Shown: in pieces, positions 42,364 through 51,961 of the stretch | How positions within the stretch are numbered: the first letter of the stretch is position 1 | Layout of the letters: each line of letters starts with the position of its first letter | Assembly (NCBI GenBank): GCA_024227995.1 | Contig: CP100465.1 | Coordinates: 2,294,001 to 2,358,000 of the forward strand | Direction of reading: 5' to 3' | Length of the DNA: 64,000 nt | Source: Halomicrococcus gelatinilyticus | GTDB lineage: Archaea; Halobacteriota; Halobacteria; Halobacteriales; Haladaptataceae | Notes under the pieces: model-generated | What the model saw: only the letters and a program-made list of their open reading frames with translations | What the model was told of the DNA's origin: nothing | The model's database searches: none | Translations under genes and position numbers: made by a program

Positions 42364-43686
42364 TCAGACGGGGAACCGGTGGGTGCGCTCGCTGTGGACG
42401 GCCTCGGGGACGATCGTCTCGCCGTCCACCTCGACCGCCTGGCCGTTCGACAGCTTTCCGAACGCCGGTCCCTCCGGCACGCCCAGTTTCCGGGCCTTCG
42501 CGGGGTCGAACGCGGTCTCGTGGGCGACGACGGCACCGTCGGCGCGCTCGACGGCGTCGTACTTCTCGGCGACGACGGCGGCCAGTTCGTCGACGATGCG
42601 GTCGTAGTCGTCCCGGTCGCGGACCGCCGCGCGGCCCGCCACGCGGCTGCCACCGTCGGTGGTCTCGTAGGCAAGCGCGTGCCCGGCGACGGCCTCGCGT
42701 GCTCGCTCGTGGTCGACGCCGGAGGCGTCGTCGAGCAGTTCGGCCGGCAGGTCGACGACCGAGAACGACCGGCGTTCGTCCGCCAGGTCGCCGAAGCGCA
42801 GGCCGTCGTCGACGTGCGTCAGCGCCGCTTCGAGGTCGCCCGCGAGGTCGAGCGGGACGCCCGTCGTCTCCCGGACCCACGTCTCGCTCACGACGCGGTA
42901 GCCCAGGTCCTCCACGACGGCCGTCAGCCCTGGGTGGTCGCCCTCGACGAGGGCGTGGTCGGCGTCGCTCCGCTCGAAGGCCTGCCGGACCGTGTCGCGG
43001 CGCTTCGCCGGGTCGCCCAGCGACTCGAGACACCAGTCGGCGGCGACGTGTCCGACGGCCCAGTCCGTCTCGCGGACGACCCGCTCGAAGCGCGGGACGT
43101 AGTGGCCGCCGCCGAAGCCGACCAGCTGGCGCTCGCGATGGGGTGCGACGCCGCGCAGGTCGAGGATGGCGCGCGCGACCGCGCGGGCTCCGTCGGGGTC
43201 CGACCACTCCTCCTCGCCACTGCCGAGTTCGACGAACATCGAGGGGACGCCAACCCTGCTCGGGCCGTGGTGGGTGCACTCCATGCCGACCTCGTACCCC
43301 TCGGGCGCGTGCTCGTCGAACGCCGACAGCAGGCGCGCCTGGGCGTTCGGGCAGGCCCGCGCGAGGTCGCCCTCGGTCCCGCCGTACTCCGCGTGGCCGA
43401 AGTTGCCCGTGAAGTGGCCGGTGAGCAGCGGCCCCGTCTCGCCGGAGTGGCGCGAGGCAAACAGGAGGAGGTCCGGGTCGTCGAACGCCGCCGCGGCGTC
43501 CTCGACGTCGAGGTGGAGGGCGTCGAACTCTCGAAGCTCGACCCCGTCCGTCCGGTAGTACCCGCCACCCCCTTCGCCGTCCGGTCGGCTGGCGTCTTCG
43601 CGTTCGGTCCACTCCGCGAGGTCCAGCAGGTGCTCGCCGATATGTTCGGAGGCGTGGTCGGCGCGACTGACGACGACGGCTATCAC
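42364..43686 (-). CDS. dtdA: D-aminoacyl-tRNA deacylase
   Basis: This is the archaeal/plant type enzyme (DtdA, GEK1 family) that hydrolyses D-amino acids wrongly attached to tRNA. It has 440 residues: MIAVVVSRADHASEHIGEHL start (GTG 43686), LLFASRHSGETG, TGHFTGNFGHAEYGG, GMECTHHGPSRVGVPSMFVELGS and GFGGGHYVPRFE, which are the diagnostic His-rich segments. The C-terminal 170 residues form an extension found in haloarchaeal members. The 24 codons open upstream of 43686 lack conservation, so GTG is the probable start. Confidence 0.94.
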   Translation of the reverse strand: MIAVVVSRADHASEHIGEHLLDLAEWTEREDASRPDGEGGGGYYRTDGVELREFDALHLDVEDAAAAFDDPDLLLFASRHSGETGPLLTGHFTGNFGHAEYGGTEGDLARACPNAQARLLSAFDEHAPEGYEVGMECTHHGPSRVGVPSMFVELGSGEEEWSDPDGARAVARAILDLRGVAPHRERQLVGFGGGHYVPRFERVVRETDWAVGHVAADWCLESLGDPAKRRDTVRQAFERSDADHALVEGDHPGLTAVVEDLGYRVVSETWVRETTGVPLDLAGDLEAALTHVDDGLRFGDLADERRSFSVVDLPAELLDDASGVDHERAREAVAGHALAYETTDGGSRVAGRAAVRDRDDYDRIVDELAAVVAEKYDAVERADGAVVAHETAFDPAKARKLGVPEGPAFGKLSNGQAVEVDGETIVPEAVHSERTHRFPV

Positions 43687-43856
43687 TGTTGCCCGGAGGT
43701 GCGTGACGGCTCGGAAAAAGGGCGTCGAATCGGCCGTCGAGACGACCGGGCCGTCCACGCGTCACCACGGTCGTCGGTCCGCGTCGCCTTGCCTGCAATG
43801 GAATCGCTCGTCCGACTCCACGATAGGCATTTCAGGGTACGGTTCCAAACCGGGGT

Positions 43857-44144
43857 ATGCGCGAGGCCGAGACGACGCGGAAACGCATCGCCGACTTCCT
43901 TCGCGAGGAGCCAGCCTCCCCGAGCGCACTCGCCGCCGAGTTCGACATCAGCCCCGACGCGGCCATCCGGCACGTCCGACACGTCGCCCGCTCGGTCGAC
44001 GGCGACGAGCAACTGCTGGCCGCGCCGCCGGAGTGCCGCGAGTGCGGCTTCGACCGGTTCGACGACCCGGCGAACCGCCCGTCGCGCTGCCCGGAGTGCA
44101 AGAGCGAGGCACTCGACGAACCGGAGTTCGCGATAGAGGCGTAG
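43857..44144 (+). CDS. Winged-helix / zinc-ribbon transcription regulator
   Basis: This encodes 95 residues. Residues 1-55 are a helix-turn-helix (RKRIADFLREEPASPSALAAEF, ISPDAAIRHVRHVARSV). Residues 58-85 form a rubredoxin-like zinc ribbon with CRECGFDRFDD and CPECKSEAL (two CxxC pairs). The combination is common among small haloarchaeal regulators of unknown target. The stop codon abuts the stop of the convergent Rieske gene. The divergent dtdA gene starts 170 bases away. Confidence 0.85.
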   Translation: MREAETTRKRIADFLREEPASPSALAAEFDISPDAAIRHVRHVARSVDGDEQLLAAPPECRECGFDRFDDPANRPSRCPECKSEALDEPEFAIEA

Positions 44145-44555
44145 TCACTGGAAGCCGAGCGACCGGTTCGAGGAGAGGTCGTGCTGGATGGTGGACCCGC
44201 GCTCGACGAACTCGTAGTCGTCGTCGGTGAGGTACACCGCTCCGTCCTCGACGGTCACGTCGATCTCGGTGAGCACGGCGCCCTCGCAGGGACCGTAGGT
44301 GCAGTATCCGCTGTCGGCCTCGAACAGCGCGCCGTGCTTGCCGCAGACGATCTCGCCGTCGCGTACCGTCGCGCCGTCGCCTTTGTCGAGGCGCACGTCG
44401 GTCCAGTGCTGGCAGTAGTTCTTCCACGCCTGGACCTCGCCGTCCCGTCGCACGAGGATGGCCTCGACCTCGTCGAACCCCTCGCGGACGGTAAACAGCA
44501 GGGTCGTCTCCTCGGGCACGTCGTCGACGTCGGCAATCCGACTGTCCTCGTCCAT
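44145..44555 (-). CDS. Rieske [2Fe-2S] protein
   Basis: This encodes 136 residues with a soluble Rieske domain. The cluster ligands are visible as CQHW (Cys-x-His) near residues 48-50 and CGKHGALF (Cys-x2-His) near 71-74. GYCTYGPCEGAVLTEI follows in place of the usual proline loop. There is no signal peptide or membrane helix, so it is probably a cytoplasmic ferredoxin-like electron carrier for an oxygenase or nitrite-reductase-type enzyme rather than a bc1 subunit. No partner gene is adjacent. Confidence 0.88.
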   Translation of the reverse strand: MDEDSRIADVDDVPEETTLLFTVREGFDEVEAILVRRDGEVQAWKNYCQHWTDVRLDKGDGATVRDGEIVCGKHGALFEADSGYCTYGPCEGAVLTEIDVTVEDGAVYLTDDDYEFVERGSTIQHDLSSNRSLGFQ

Positions 44556-44681
44556 CGCCCGCGACTACTCACGGCGGCGGTTTGAGGCTTTCCAACGGCG
44601 GCCGCGGCCGCCCGTGGGCACGCTTCGTCCACCAGCACGCTTTAGCCCCGGCGCTCGCAATACCCGATTCGACTGTCCGGC

Positions 44682-45536
44682 ATGTACTTCCACGTCGACG
44701 GCGATCTCGTTCCGGCCGACGAAGCCACGGTGAGCGTCCGAGACCGCGGGTTCATGTACGGCGACGCGGCGTTCGAGACGCTGCGCGCCTACGGCGGCGA
44801 CCCGTTCGAGTGGGCGGCGCACGCGGAGCGCCTCCGTGCGACCTGCGACGCGCTCGCGCTCGACCACGGCATCCCGGACGCCGACCTTCGCGCCCACGTC
44901 GACGAGACGCTCGCGGCGAACGACCTGGACGACGCCTACGTGAAACTCTCCATTTCGCGGGGCGTCCAGCCCGGGAAGCTGACGCCCGCCCCCGTCGACG
45001 ACCCGACGGTCGTGGTGTACGTCGCCGACCTCCCCCGCGGCGGCGCCGACGGCGAGTCGGTGTGGGACGTCCCTGCGACGGCCGCGGTGGTCGAGACCCG
45101 GCGCGTCCCGGACGCCGCGCTCCCTGCGAGCGCCAAGACCCACAACTACCTGAACGGCATCCTTGCGCGTCTCGACGCCGACGATGCGGACGAGGCGGTG
45201 ATGATCGATTCGGACGGCGCGGTGACGGAGGGCGCGACGAGCAACCTCTTTTTCGTCCGCGACGGCGTGCTGAAGACGCCGAGCCTCGACGGCCCCGTCC
45301 TGCCGGGCATCACCCGCCGGGTCGTCCTCGACCTCGCCGACGTCGTCGGCGTGCCGACCGAGACGGGGCGGTACTCGCCCGACGACGTCCGCGCGGCCGA
45401 CGAGGCGTTCCTGACGAACTCGACCTGGGAACTCCGTCCGCTCGCCTGCCTCGACGGCGTCGAACTCGGAGGCGGGCCGGTGACGGAGCGACTCGTACGG
45501 GCGTTCGACGAGCGCGTCGAACGGCGGCACTACTGA
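44682..45536 (+). CDS. Class IV PLP aminotransferase / aminodeoxychorismate lyase
   Basis: This encodes 284 residues of the BCAT/PabC fold. FHVDGDLVPADEATVSVRDRGFMYGDAAFETLRAY is the conserved start (quoted in pieces: FHVDGDLVPADEA and VRDRGFMYGDAAFE). The PLP lysine lies in SAKTHNYLNGILA, and EGATSNLFFV, PGITRRVV and the final FLTNSTWELRPL are intact. In haloarchaea this branch is usually annotated PabC (p-aminobenzoate) or a branched-chain aminotransferase; no pab genes are adjacent, so the substrate is open. Start ATG 44682. Confidence 0.88.
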   Translation: MYFHVDGDLVPADEATVSVRDRGFMYGDAAFETLRAYGGDPFEWAAHAERLRATCDALALDHGIPDADLRAHVDETLAANDLDDAYVKLSISRGVQPGKLTPAPVDDPTVVVYVADLPRGGADGESVWDVPATAAVVETRRVPDAALPASAKTHNYLNGILARLDADDADEAVMIDSDGAVTEGATSNLFFVRDGVLKTPSLDGPVLPGITRRVVLDLADVVGVPTETGRYSPDDVRAADEAFLTNSTWELRPLACLDGVELGGGPVTERLVRAFDERVERRHY

Positions 45537-45752
45537 GGCGTCGACGCGCGACGGTCGTCTTCCGTGGGACGACGCTACCGTCAGTGCGCCCTTCTTGCAG
45601 TCCGTCGGCCGACGGGCTCCCCTCCCCGTCTCCTCCCGGAGTTGGCACTGCTGCTGTACGTACTTCCCGTGATGGATGCACACCCTGATGGGAGTTCACT
45701 TATGTCATGGTACAGATCCAGCGCGCGCGTATGCACCCTCCGAAAATACTCC

Positions 45753-45932
45753 ATGCCCAACCAGAACGACGTCCTGACGAACTCGGTATCTATCGGTGAA
45801 CTGGACCTCGACCGGGACGCCACGCCCGGCGGGGCCGCCCGGGCGGCGTCGCGGAACACGGTCCGCGAGGTGGTGACCGGCGGCCTACAGCGACTTCGCA
45901 CGCTCCACCCAGCCCGCGATGCGCTTGGGTGA
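45753..45932 (+). CDS. Possible small acidic protein
   Basis: The frame of 59 residues (MPNQNDVLTNSVSIGEL start) has G/C third positions and an N half rich in Asp, then RAASRNTVREVVTGGLQRLR, a likely helix. It lacks a recognised domain. Its last 48 bases overlap the convergent helix-hairpin-helix gene, which is a warning sign. Real coding and chance opening are about equally likely. Confidence 0.4.
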   Translation: MPNQNDVLTNSVSIGELDLDRDATPGGAARAASRNTVREVVTGGLQRLRTLHPARDALG

Positions 45933-46397
45933 GAGGTCGGTCTCCTCGGCGATCTCCTCGGGGTCTGCCTCGGCGAGTGCCGCCGTGTTCTCGACGCCCG
46001 CGCTGCGGAGTCGCTCGGCGTACGCCGGCCCGATGCCCTTCACGTCCTCCAGCGGACGTGCGTCGGCGTCCGCCTCGGACGGCGTCGGTTCCTCCGCCTC
46101 CGGTTCCTCCGCTCCCCCAGCGTCCCCCTCCGTGCCGTTCGACTCGGCGGAGTCGGACTCGACGCGCTCGATGTGAGCGGTGGGATCGGTCTCGTCGACG
46201 TCCGCTTCGCTCGCTGCTGTCCCGCCGCCGTCGACCGTCTCGTCGGTCGTCTTGATCGCTCGCTCGGTCTCGGCGTCGGGTCGTTCGTTCGACTCGTCGG
46301 GCTCCCGTTCGATCGTGACGCCGGACTCGCTCGACCGCGGTTGCGGTCGATCCTCCGCGAGTCCAAGCAACGATTTCAGCTTGGTGATAAGCCCCAT
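45885..46397 (-). CDS. Helix-hairpin-helix protein with an acidic linker
   Basis: This encodes 170 residues. The first 15 residues (MGLITKLKSLLGLAE) form an amphipathic helix. Residues 20-110 are acidic low-complexity linker. The last 55 contain a helix-hairpin-helix of the pol-beta/Rad51 type (LEDVKGIGPAYAERLRSAGV, then TAALAEADPEEIAEETDLS and RIAGWVERAKSL). It is probably DNA-binding or a partner of a replication/repair protein. A TATA element CTTTAAGTA (46430-46420) lies about 27 bases before the ATG at 46397, predicting a leaderless transcript. Confidence 0.82.
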   Translation of the reverse strand: MGLITKLKSLLGLAEDRPQPRSSESGVTIEREPDESNERPDAETERAIKTTDETVDGGGTAASEADVDETDPTAHIERVESDSAESNGTEGDAGGAEEPEAEEPTPSEADADARPLEDVKGIGPAYAERLRSAGVENTAALAEADPEEIAEETDLSPKRIAGWVERAKSL

Positions 46398-46423
46398 TAT
46401 TGGACAGTACATAGTCCCTGTAC

Positions 46424-47215
46424 TTAAAGCCGTCTTCGGAGCGCCGCGTCCATGCGCTCGACCGGGGCCGACCGCCCGGTCCACAGTTCGAACGCCGCCA
46501 CGCCCTGGTACAGCAGCATCCACGCGCCGTCGATGGTCGTCGCGCCGCGCTCGCCCGCGTCCCGGAGCAGTCGCGTCTCGACCGGTCGGTACACCGCGTC
46601 GAGCACCGCGAGGTCGCCGTGGAGCGCGTCGGCGGGCACCGGCGAGCGGTCCTCCTCCATCCCCACGCTGGTCGCGTTGACGAGCACGTCCGCGTCCGCG
46701 ACGTCCCCCTGGACGCCGTCGAGGCCGCCGGCGGTCGCTTCAGGTACGTCCGCTGCCAGCGACTCGGCGCGTTCGACGGTCCGGTTGGCGACGTGGACCG
46801 TCGCGTCCGCGTCGGCCAGCGCGAACGCGGCGGCCCGCGCGGCGCCGCCGGCCCCGACGACGACCGCGTCCTGGCCCGCGAGGTCGACGTCGTGGTGCTC
46901 GAACGAGCGCCGGACCCCCTCCGCGTCGGTGTTGTGACCGGTGGGTTCGCCGCAGAGGTCGACGGTGTTCACCGCGCCGATTCGGGTCGCGAGGTCGTCC
47001 GGTTCGACGTGGTCGAGCACCGTCTCCTTGAAAGGAATCGTGACGTTGAGGCCGCGGATGCCGAGCGCCCGCGCCCCTGCGACGGCGTCGCCGACGTCGT
47101 CGGGTTCGAAGGTGACGTAGCGGGCGTCGATGTCGAGTTCGTCGTACGCCGCCTCGTGCATCGGCGGCGACAGCGAGTGGCCGACCGGGTTCCCGAGCAG
47201 TCCGTACACCTGCAT
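46424..47215 (-). CDS. aroE: Shikimate dehydrogenase
   Basis: The enzyme reduces 3-dehydroshikimate to shikimate with NADPH in aromatic amino-acid synthesis. The 263 residues show [21 protein letters not shown] (substrate loop), [12 protein letters not shown] with the catalytic lysine, [14 protein letters not shown], the nucleotide fold [16 protein letters not shown] with [17 protein letters not shown] and [12 protein letters not shown]. All key residues are intact. It is followed, 27 bases after its stop, by the start of the HHH gene on the same strand, though that gene seems to have its own promoter. Confidence 0.96.
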   Translation of the reverse strand: MQVYGLLGNPVGHSLSPPMHEAAYDELDIDARYVTFEPDDVGDAVAGARALGIRGLNVTIPFKETVLDHVEPDDLATRIGAVNTVDLCGEPTGHNTDAEGVRRSFEHHDVDLAGQDAVVVGAGGAARAAAFALADADATVHVANRTVERAESLAADVPEATAGGLDGVQGDVADADVLVNATSVGMEEDRSPVPADALHGDLAVLDAVYRPVETRLLRDAGERGATTIDGAWMLLYQGVAAFELWTGRSAPVERMDAALRRRL

Positions 47216-47366
47216 ACGTCCGGGGAGCGTCGGGACGACGATAACGCCTGTGATTCACTGGCAGTGTCAGCCGAGGCCACAGTTAATTTTTCCAACGATA
47301 ACGCGCCGTTCGCTGGTCCGAACTATATCAGTAAGCTTTAGCTGTACAACTTGGTAGAAATGCGCG

Positions 47367-48347
47367 ATGTCACCCCTCGTACTCGCTTCAATCGGCACCC
47401 CGTTCGCGATGGACGTCGTCTTCCTCCTCGCGGGCATCCTGTTTCTCTACCTGGGTGCGGAACTACTGGTCAGTAGCGCGTCGACGCTCGCCATCGGGTT
47501 CGGCATCGCGCCGGCGACGGTGGGCGTCACCGTCGTCGCGTTCGCGACGACCGCACCGGAACTGTTCGTCAGCATGATCGGCGGCATCGACATCTCCGGG
47601 GACATCGGCCTCGGGAACATCGTCGGGTCGAACATCGCCAACATCGGCCTGGTGCTCGGTGCGTCCGCGCTCGTCCAGCCGATGAGCGTCGACCGCGAAC
47701 TGCTGGTGAAACACGGTCCGTTCATGCTCACGGCCGCACTGCTACTCGTCGTCCTCGGGATGGACGGTCACCTCGGCGTCCTCGACGGCGGCGCGATGCT
47801 GCTGGTGCTCGCGGTGTTCACCGGGTTCCTGCTCTACCAGTCCCGCCAGGGCAACGACGACGCGGTGATCACCGAGGAGGTCGACCTCGAGGAGAACGTG
47901 TCCGCGAACGCCCGCGACGTGGCGAAGTTCGTCGCCGCCGGGGTGTGCCTGCTCGCAGGGTCCATGGGCCTGCTCGAGGGGAGTACCGGCCTGCTCAAAT
48001 CGTACGGCTTCAGCAACCTCTTCATCGGCCTGACCGTCATCGCCTTCGGCACGTCGCTGCCCGAACTCGCCACCTCGGTCGTGAGTTCGATGCGCGACGA
48101 GGCGGAGTTCAGCGTCGGCAACGTCATCGGGAGCAACATCTACAACGTGCTCGCCGTCATCGGCCTGCTCGCCATCGTCAACCCGCTCTCGGTGAAGACC
48201 GGCGTCCAGTCGTTCCACTTCCCGATACTCATCGGGTTCACCGTCGGCGTCTTCGCGCTCGTCGCTACGAATCACCGCGTCTCGCGGCTCAACGGCGCGG
48301 TCCTCCTCGCCGGCTACCTCGGGTTCGTCTACTTCCTCCTCCCGTAG
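47367..48347 (+). CDS. CaCA-family sodium/calcium antiporter
   Basis: This encodes 326 residues with ten or eleven membrane helices in two inverted halves. The alpha-1 repeat is GVTVVAFATTAPELFVSMIGG and the alpha-2 repeat IGLTVIAFGTSLPELATSVV, each followed by a GNxxGSNIxN motif (GNIVGSNIANIG, GNVIGSNIYNVLA). The acidic cation ligands (APELF, LPEL) are present. It exchanges Ca2+ for Na+ or K+ across the membrane. ATG at 47367 or the in-frame ATG at 47409 may be used; the latter begins closer to the first helix. Confidence 0.93.
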   Translation: MSPLVLASIGTPFAMDVVFLLAGILFLYLGAELLVSSASTLAIGFGIAPATVGVTVVAFATTAPELFVSMIGGIDISGDIGLGNIVGSNIANIGLVLGASALVQPMSVDRELLVKHGPFMLTAALLLVVLGMDGHLGVLDGGAMLLVLAVFTGFLLYQSRQGNDDAVITEEVDLEENVSANARDVAKFVAAGVCLLAGSMGLLEGSTGLLKSYGFSNLFIGLTVIAFGTSLPELATSVVSSMRDEAEFSVGNVIGSNIYNVLAVIGLLAIVNPLSVKTGVQSFHFPILIGFTVGVFALVATNHRVSRLNGAVLLAGYLGFVYFLLP

Positions 48348-48442
48348 TCCGTCCCCCGTCTCGCTCTCTACCGTCCGTCGCTTTCCTTCTCGGCGACCCG
48401 CAACAGAAGAACTACCTTGCGGGTATCTGTACGATTGAACGA

Positions 48443-49798
48443 ATGTCCAGTAGCCTCCGTCGTCCGCTGACTGCCGTCCTCCTTGCAGCCCTCCTCACGG
48501 TTCCCTGGCTCGGCATCACCGCCACCGGCAACGCCCACAGCGTCAGCACGCTCGCGACCGTGGGTCTCACCGGCATCGCCGTCCTCGGCGCGTCGTTCCT
48601 GCTGGCGTGGGCCGCCGAGACGGCGGAGAAGGACGTCCCGCGGGCGTTCGCGCTCGCGGTCCTCGCGGTGCTCGCCGTCGCCCCGGAGTACGCGGTCGAC
48701 GCGCTGTACGCCTGGGAGGCGGGCGCGAACGTCGGCACGCCGCTCGGTAACGAGAAGGCGAGCCTCGCCGTCGCGAACATGACGGGCGCGAACCGCATCC
48801 TCATCGGCATCGGCTGGTCGGCCATCGCGATGTTCGCCGTCTACAAGGCGTTCTCGACCGACGACCCCGCCGTCGAGTACCGCCACGGCTGGCTGGCCGA
48901 CCGCGACGTCGAACGGTTCCCCGGCGGCACGTATCTCGCCCGACTCGACGACGCGCTCGCCAATCGGGTGCGACTCGACGTCGACATCTCGACCGAGATA
49001 CTGTTCCTGTTCGTCGCCACCGTCTACGCGTTCTTCGTGCCGCTCGGACGCGGCATCGGCGCCCCCGACATGCTCTTTCTCGTCGGGCTCTACCTCGCTT
49101 ACATCGTCTTCACGCTGAACATGCCCCACGGCGACGAGGGGGAGCAGGTCGGCATCCCCGCGTACTTCCAGTCGTTCCCGACCCACCTCCGGGTCCCCGT
49201 CTACGTCGGGATGTTCCTCTACGCCGGCGCCACGATCATGGTCGCGGTCGAGCCGTTCGCGCACGGCCTCGAACAGCTCGGACAGCAGTTCGGCGTCCCG
49301 AAGTTCCTCATGATACAGTGGGTCGCGCCGCTGGCCTCCGAGTCGCCCGAACTCATCGTCGTCGCCTACCTCGTCCACAAGGCGCGCTCGACCGCCGCGT
49401 TCAACGCGCTCATCTCCTCGAAGCTGAACCAGTGGACGCTTCTCATCGGTACGCTCGTGCTCGTCTACAGCATCTCGATGGGCGAGTACGGCGCGCTCCC
49501 GCTCGAACAGAAGCAGACCGGCGAGATCTGGCTCACCGCCTCCCAGAGCTTCTTCGCGCTCGCCATCCTCGTCAACTTCAGCATCAGCATTCGCGAGGCC
49601 GTCGCGCTCCTCTTTCTCTTCCTCGTCCAGCTCTACCCCGACTTCCACCACTACGAGGCGCTCGTCGGGTTCAGCGTGCTGTACGTCGCGCTCGGCCTGC
49701 TGCTACTCGCGACCCGGTTCGATGCGCTCCAGCGCCTCGTCGCACGCGTCTACCACCGCATCACCGGCGGCGCGGGCGTCGCGGCGGAAGGCGCCTGA
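48443..49798 (+). CDS. Sodium/calcium exchanger-like membrane protein (divergent CaCA)
   Basis: This encodes 451 residues with about twelve helices. The two alpha-type regions are diverged: VLAVAPEYAVDALYAWEAG with VANMTGANRILIGIGWS, and WVAPLASESPELIVVAYLV with ISSKLNQWTLLIGTLVL. The acidic residues APEY and SPEL remain at the expected places, so cation exchange is plausible. A signal-like first helix (RRPLTAVLLAALLTVPWLG) starts the protein. It follows the first exchanger gene by 95 bases on the same strand. Substrate ion uncertain. Confidence 0.85.
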   Translation: MSSSLRRPLTAVLLAALLTVPWLGITATGNAHSVSTLATVGLTGIAVLGASFLLAWAAETAEKDVPRAFALAVLAVLAVAPEYAVDALYAWEAGANVGTPLGNEKASLAVANMTGANRILIGIGWSAIAMFAVYKAFSTDDPAVEYRHGWLADRDVERFPGGTYLARLDDALANRVRLDVDISTEILFLFVATVYAFFVPLGRGIGAPDMLFLVGLYLAYIVFTLNMPHGDEGEQVGIPAYFQSFPTHLRVPVYVGMFLYAGATIMVAVEPFAHGLEQLGQQFGVPKFLMIQWVAPLASESPELIVVAYLVHKARSTAAFNALISSKLNQWTLLIGTLVLVYSISMGEYGALPLEQKQTGEIWLTASQSFFALAILVNFSISIREAVALLFLFLVQLYPDFHHYEALVGFSVLYVALGLLLLATRFDALQRLVARVYHRITGGAGVAAEGA

Positions 49799-50005
49799 CC
49801 GGTCTCGTCGCTCCGGAATCACGTCGCTCCTTCGATAGCTGACGTCGGACCGCGCCCGCTCGCGGTCCACCTCCGGCATCTCCCCACCTTCGTACCCGTC
49901 GCGCCCGGACGCATCGCCGTTCCAACATAAACCGTTTTGGTACTGGGACTCATCTGTCGGACGAAATGGGGTACCGAAGGACGACTTTCCACACTCGCTC
50001 CATCC

Positions 50006-51955
50006 ATGACTGAGGAGACGGTCGTCCTCCTGCTCGAGCACGAGACGGCGTACGCACCTGAGCTGGCCGGGTACGACGAACTCGATGTACTCGTCGCGGA
50101 CACCGCCGCCGACGCCAGACTCCGCGTCGAGCGGCGAGGGGTCGACTGCGTCGTCTGCAACGACGACCTCCCCGACGACGACGGCCTCGCGGTGCTCGAT
50201 GCCGTACGCAAGCGCCGCCCCGGCATCCCTTTCGTCCTGCTGGCGGTGGACGGCGACGAGGAACTGGCGAGCGACGCCATCGCCGCCGGCGTGACCGACT
50301 ACCTGCCGGCGCGGACCGTCGACGGCCCCGACGCACTCCGGGACCGCATCCTGGCGGTGACCGAGCGACAGGCCACCGTCGACGACCGCGTCCGCGCGCT
50401 CACGACCGCGTTCCCCGACGTCGCGTTTCTCATCGACGAGGACGGCTACTACCGCGAACTGCTCGTCGGGCCGAACGCCGTTCCGCTCGTGGTCGAGGAC
50501 CAGCGCGACCTCATCGGCAAGAACGTCCACGACGTGTTCCCGGCGGCGAAGGCCGACCGCTTCCTCGACCACATCAGCGAGACGCTCGCCTCCGACGGCG
50601 TGGAGACGATGGAGTACCCGGTCGACCTCGCGGGCAACGAGCGCTGGTACGAGGCCCGGACGACCGCGCTCGGCCAGCAGATCGACGGCAAGGACGCGGT
50701 GGTCTGGGTCGCACGCGACGTGACCGACCGCAGGGGGCGCGAGCGCCGTCTCGAACGACAACACGAGGAACTGGAGACGCTGAACCGTATCAACCAGGTC
50801 ATCCAGGACGTCCTCCACGGCCTCGTCCAGGCGGCGACGCGGGAGGAGATCGAGCAGATGGTGTGCGACCGCCTGGTCGACTCCGACCTGTACGAGGTCG
50901 CCTGGACGGCGGAGAACGAGATACGCCGCGACGGGCTCTCACCCCGGGCGCGCGCCGGCGGCGTCGACGGCTACCTCGACGCGCTGGTCGACCTCGGCAG
51001 CGACGTCGTGACGGATCCGGCCACCCGCGCGATGGACGGCGACGAACTACAGGTCATCCAGGACATCGACGACACGGAGCTGCTGACGGAGCGGATGAAG
51101 ACGTTGGCACGCGAGCGGAACGTGGCGTCGGGCATCTCGATCCCGCTCTCGTACGGGAACACGATTTACGGCGCGCTCTCGCTGGTCTCGACGCGGACCG
51201 GCGTGTTCAGCGAGCGCGCGCAGTCGGCGTTCGCCATCCTCGGGGAGACCATCGGGTTCGCCATCAACGCCGCGAAGAACCGCAAGCTGCTGCTTTCGGA
51301 CACGGCCGTCGAACTGGAGTTCGAGATGACCGGCTCGCAGGCGGTGTTCGTCGACGCCTGCGATACGCTGGACTGCAGTTGCCGCCTCCGGGGGCTGGTC
51401 CCCGCGTCGGAGGGGCAACTGCTTCACTACGTCCGCGTCGACGACGCGCCGGCGAGCGAGGTGGCGGCGGCCGTCGAGGAACGCGACCAGGTCGAGGAGC
51501 AGCGGGTGATCGGCGACGACGACGACGATTCGGTCATCGAGGTCGTGATGTCGGCCTCGCCCATCAAGCGGCTGGTCGAGGCTGGTGCGGCGGTCCAGAC
51601 CGCCACGACGGCCGAGGGCCAGGCGACCATCGTTGCCGAGGTCCCGCAGGACGCCGACGTGCGCGCCATCGTCGACACGTTCCAGGCCGCCTACCCCGAC
51701 TCGGAGCTGGTCGGCAAGCGCACCGTCGACCGTCCCATCCAGACCGCCCAGGAGTTCCGCCGGTCGCTGACCCAGCACCTCACCGAGCGCCAGGAGACGG
51801 CGCTGCGGACCGCGTACTTCGCCGGTTACTACGACTGGCCGCGCGGCAGTACCGCCGAGGAGGTCGCGGAGTCGCTCGACATCACGTCCGCGACGCTGCA
51901 CTACCACCTCCGGCAGGCCGAACAGCAGTTGCTCGCCGCCGTCTTCGCGGACTGA
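50006..51955 (+). CDS. Bat-type sensor-regulator (receiver-like, PAS, GAF, HTH-10)
   Basis: This encodes 649 residues. Domains in order: a receiver-like module (about 1-125, with CVVCNDDLPDDDGLAVLDAVR), a PAS domain (about 140-250, LIDEDGYYRELLVGPNAVPLV), a GAF domain (about 270-420), a bacterio-opsin-activator linker domain (about 430-580), and the C-terminal HTH-10 (LTERQETALRTAYFAGYYDWPRG, AEEVAESLDITSATLHYHL). It belongs to the haloarchaeal family related to Bat and probably links a small-molecule or light/redox cue to transcription. Start ATG at 50006. Confidence 0.92.
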   Translation: MTEETVVLLLEHETAYAPELAGYDELDVLVADTAADARLRVERRGVDCVVCNDDLPDDDGLAVLDAVRKRRPGIPFVLLAVDGDEELASDAIAAGVTDYLPARTVDGPDALRDRILAVTERQATVDDRVRALTTAFPDVAFLIDEDGYYRELLVGPNAVPLVVEDQRDLIGKNVHDVFPAAKADRFLDHISETLASDGVETMEYPVDLAGNERWYEARTTALGQQIDGKDAVVWVARDVTDRRGRERRLERQHEELETLNRINQVIQDVLHGLVQAATREEIEQMVCDRLVDSDLYEVAWTAENEIRRDGLSPRARAGGVDGYLDALVDLGSDVVTDPATRAMDGDELQVIQDIDDTELLTERMKTLARERNVASGISIPLSYGNTIYGALSLVSTRTGVFSERAQSAFAILGETIGFAINAAKNRKLLLSDTAVELEFEMTGSQAVFVDACDTLDCSCRLRGLVPASEGQLLHYVRVDDAPASEVAAAVEERDQVEEQRVIGDDDDDSVIEVVMSASPIKRLVEAGAAVQTATTAEGQATIVAEVPQDADVRAIVDTFQAAYPDSELVGKRTVDRPIQTAQEFRRSLTQHLTERQETALRTAYFAGYYDWPRGSTAEEVAESLDITSATLHYHLRQAEQQLLAAVFAD

Positions 51956-51961
51956 CCGCCG

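Noticed and set aside
45581-45901. 106-codon minus-strand frame
   Set aside because: Ser/Arg-rich and antisense to the end of the aminotransferase region; no coding bias.
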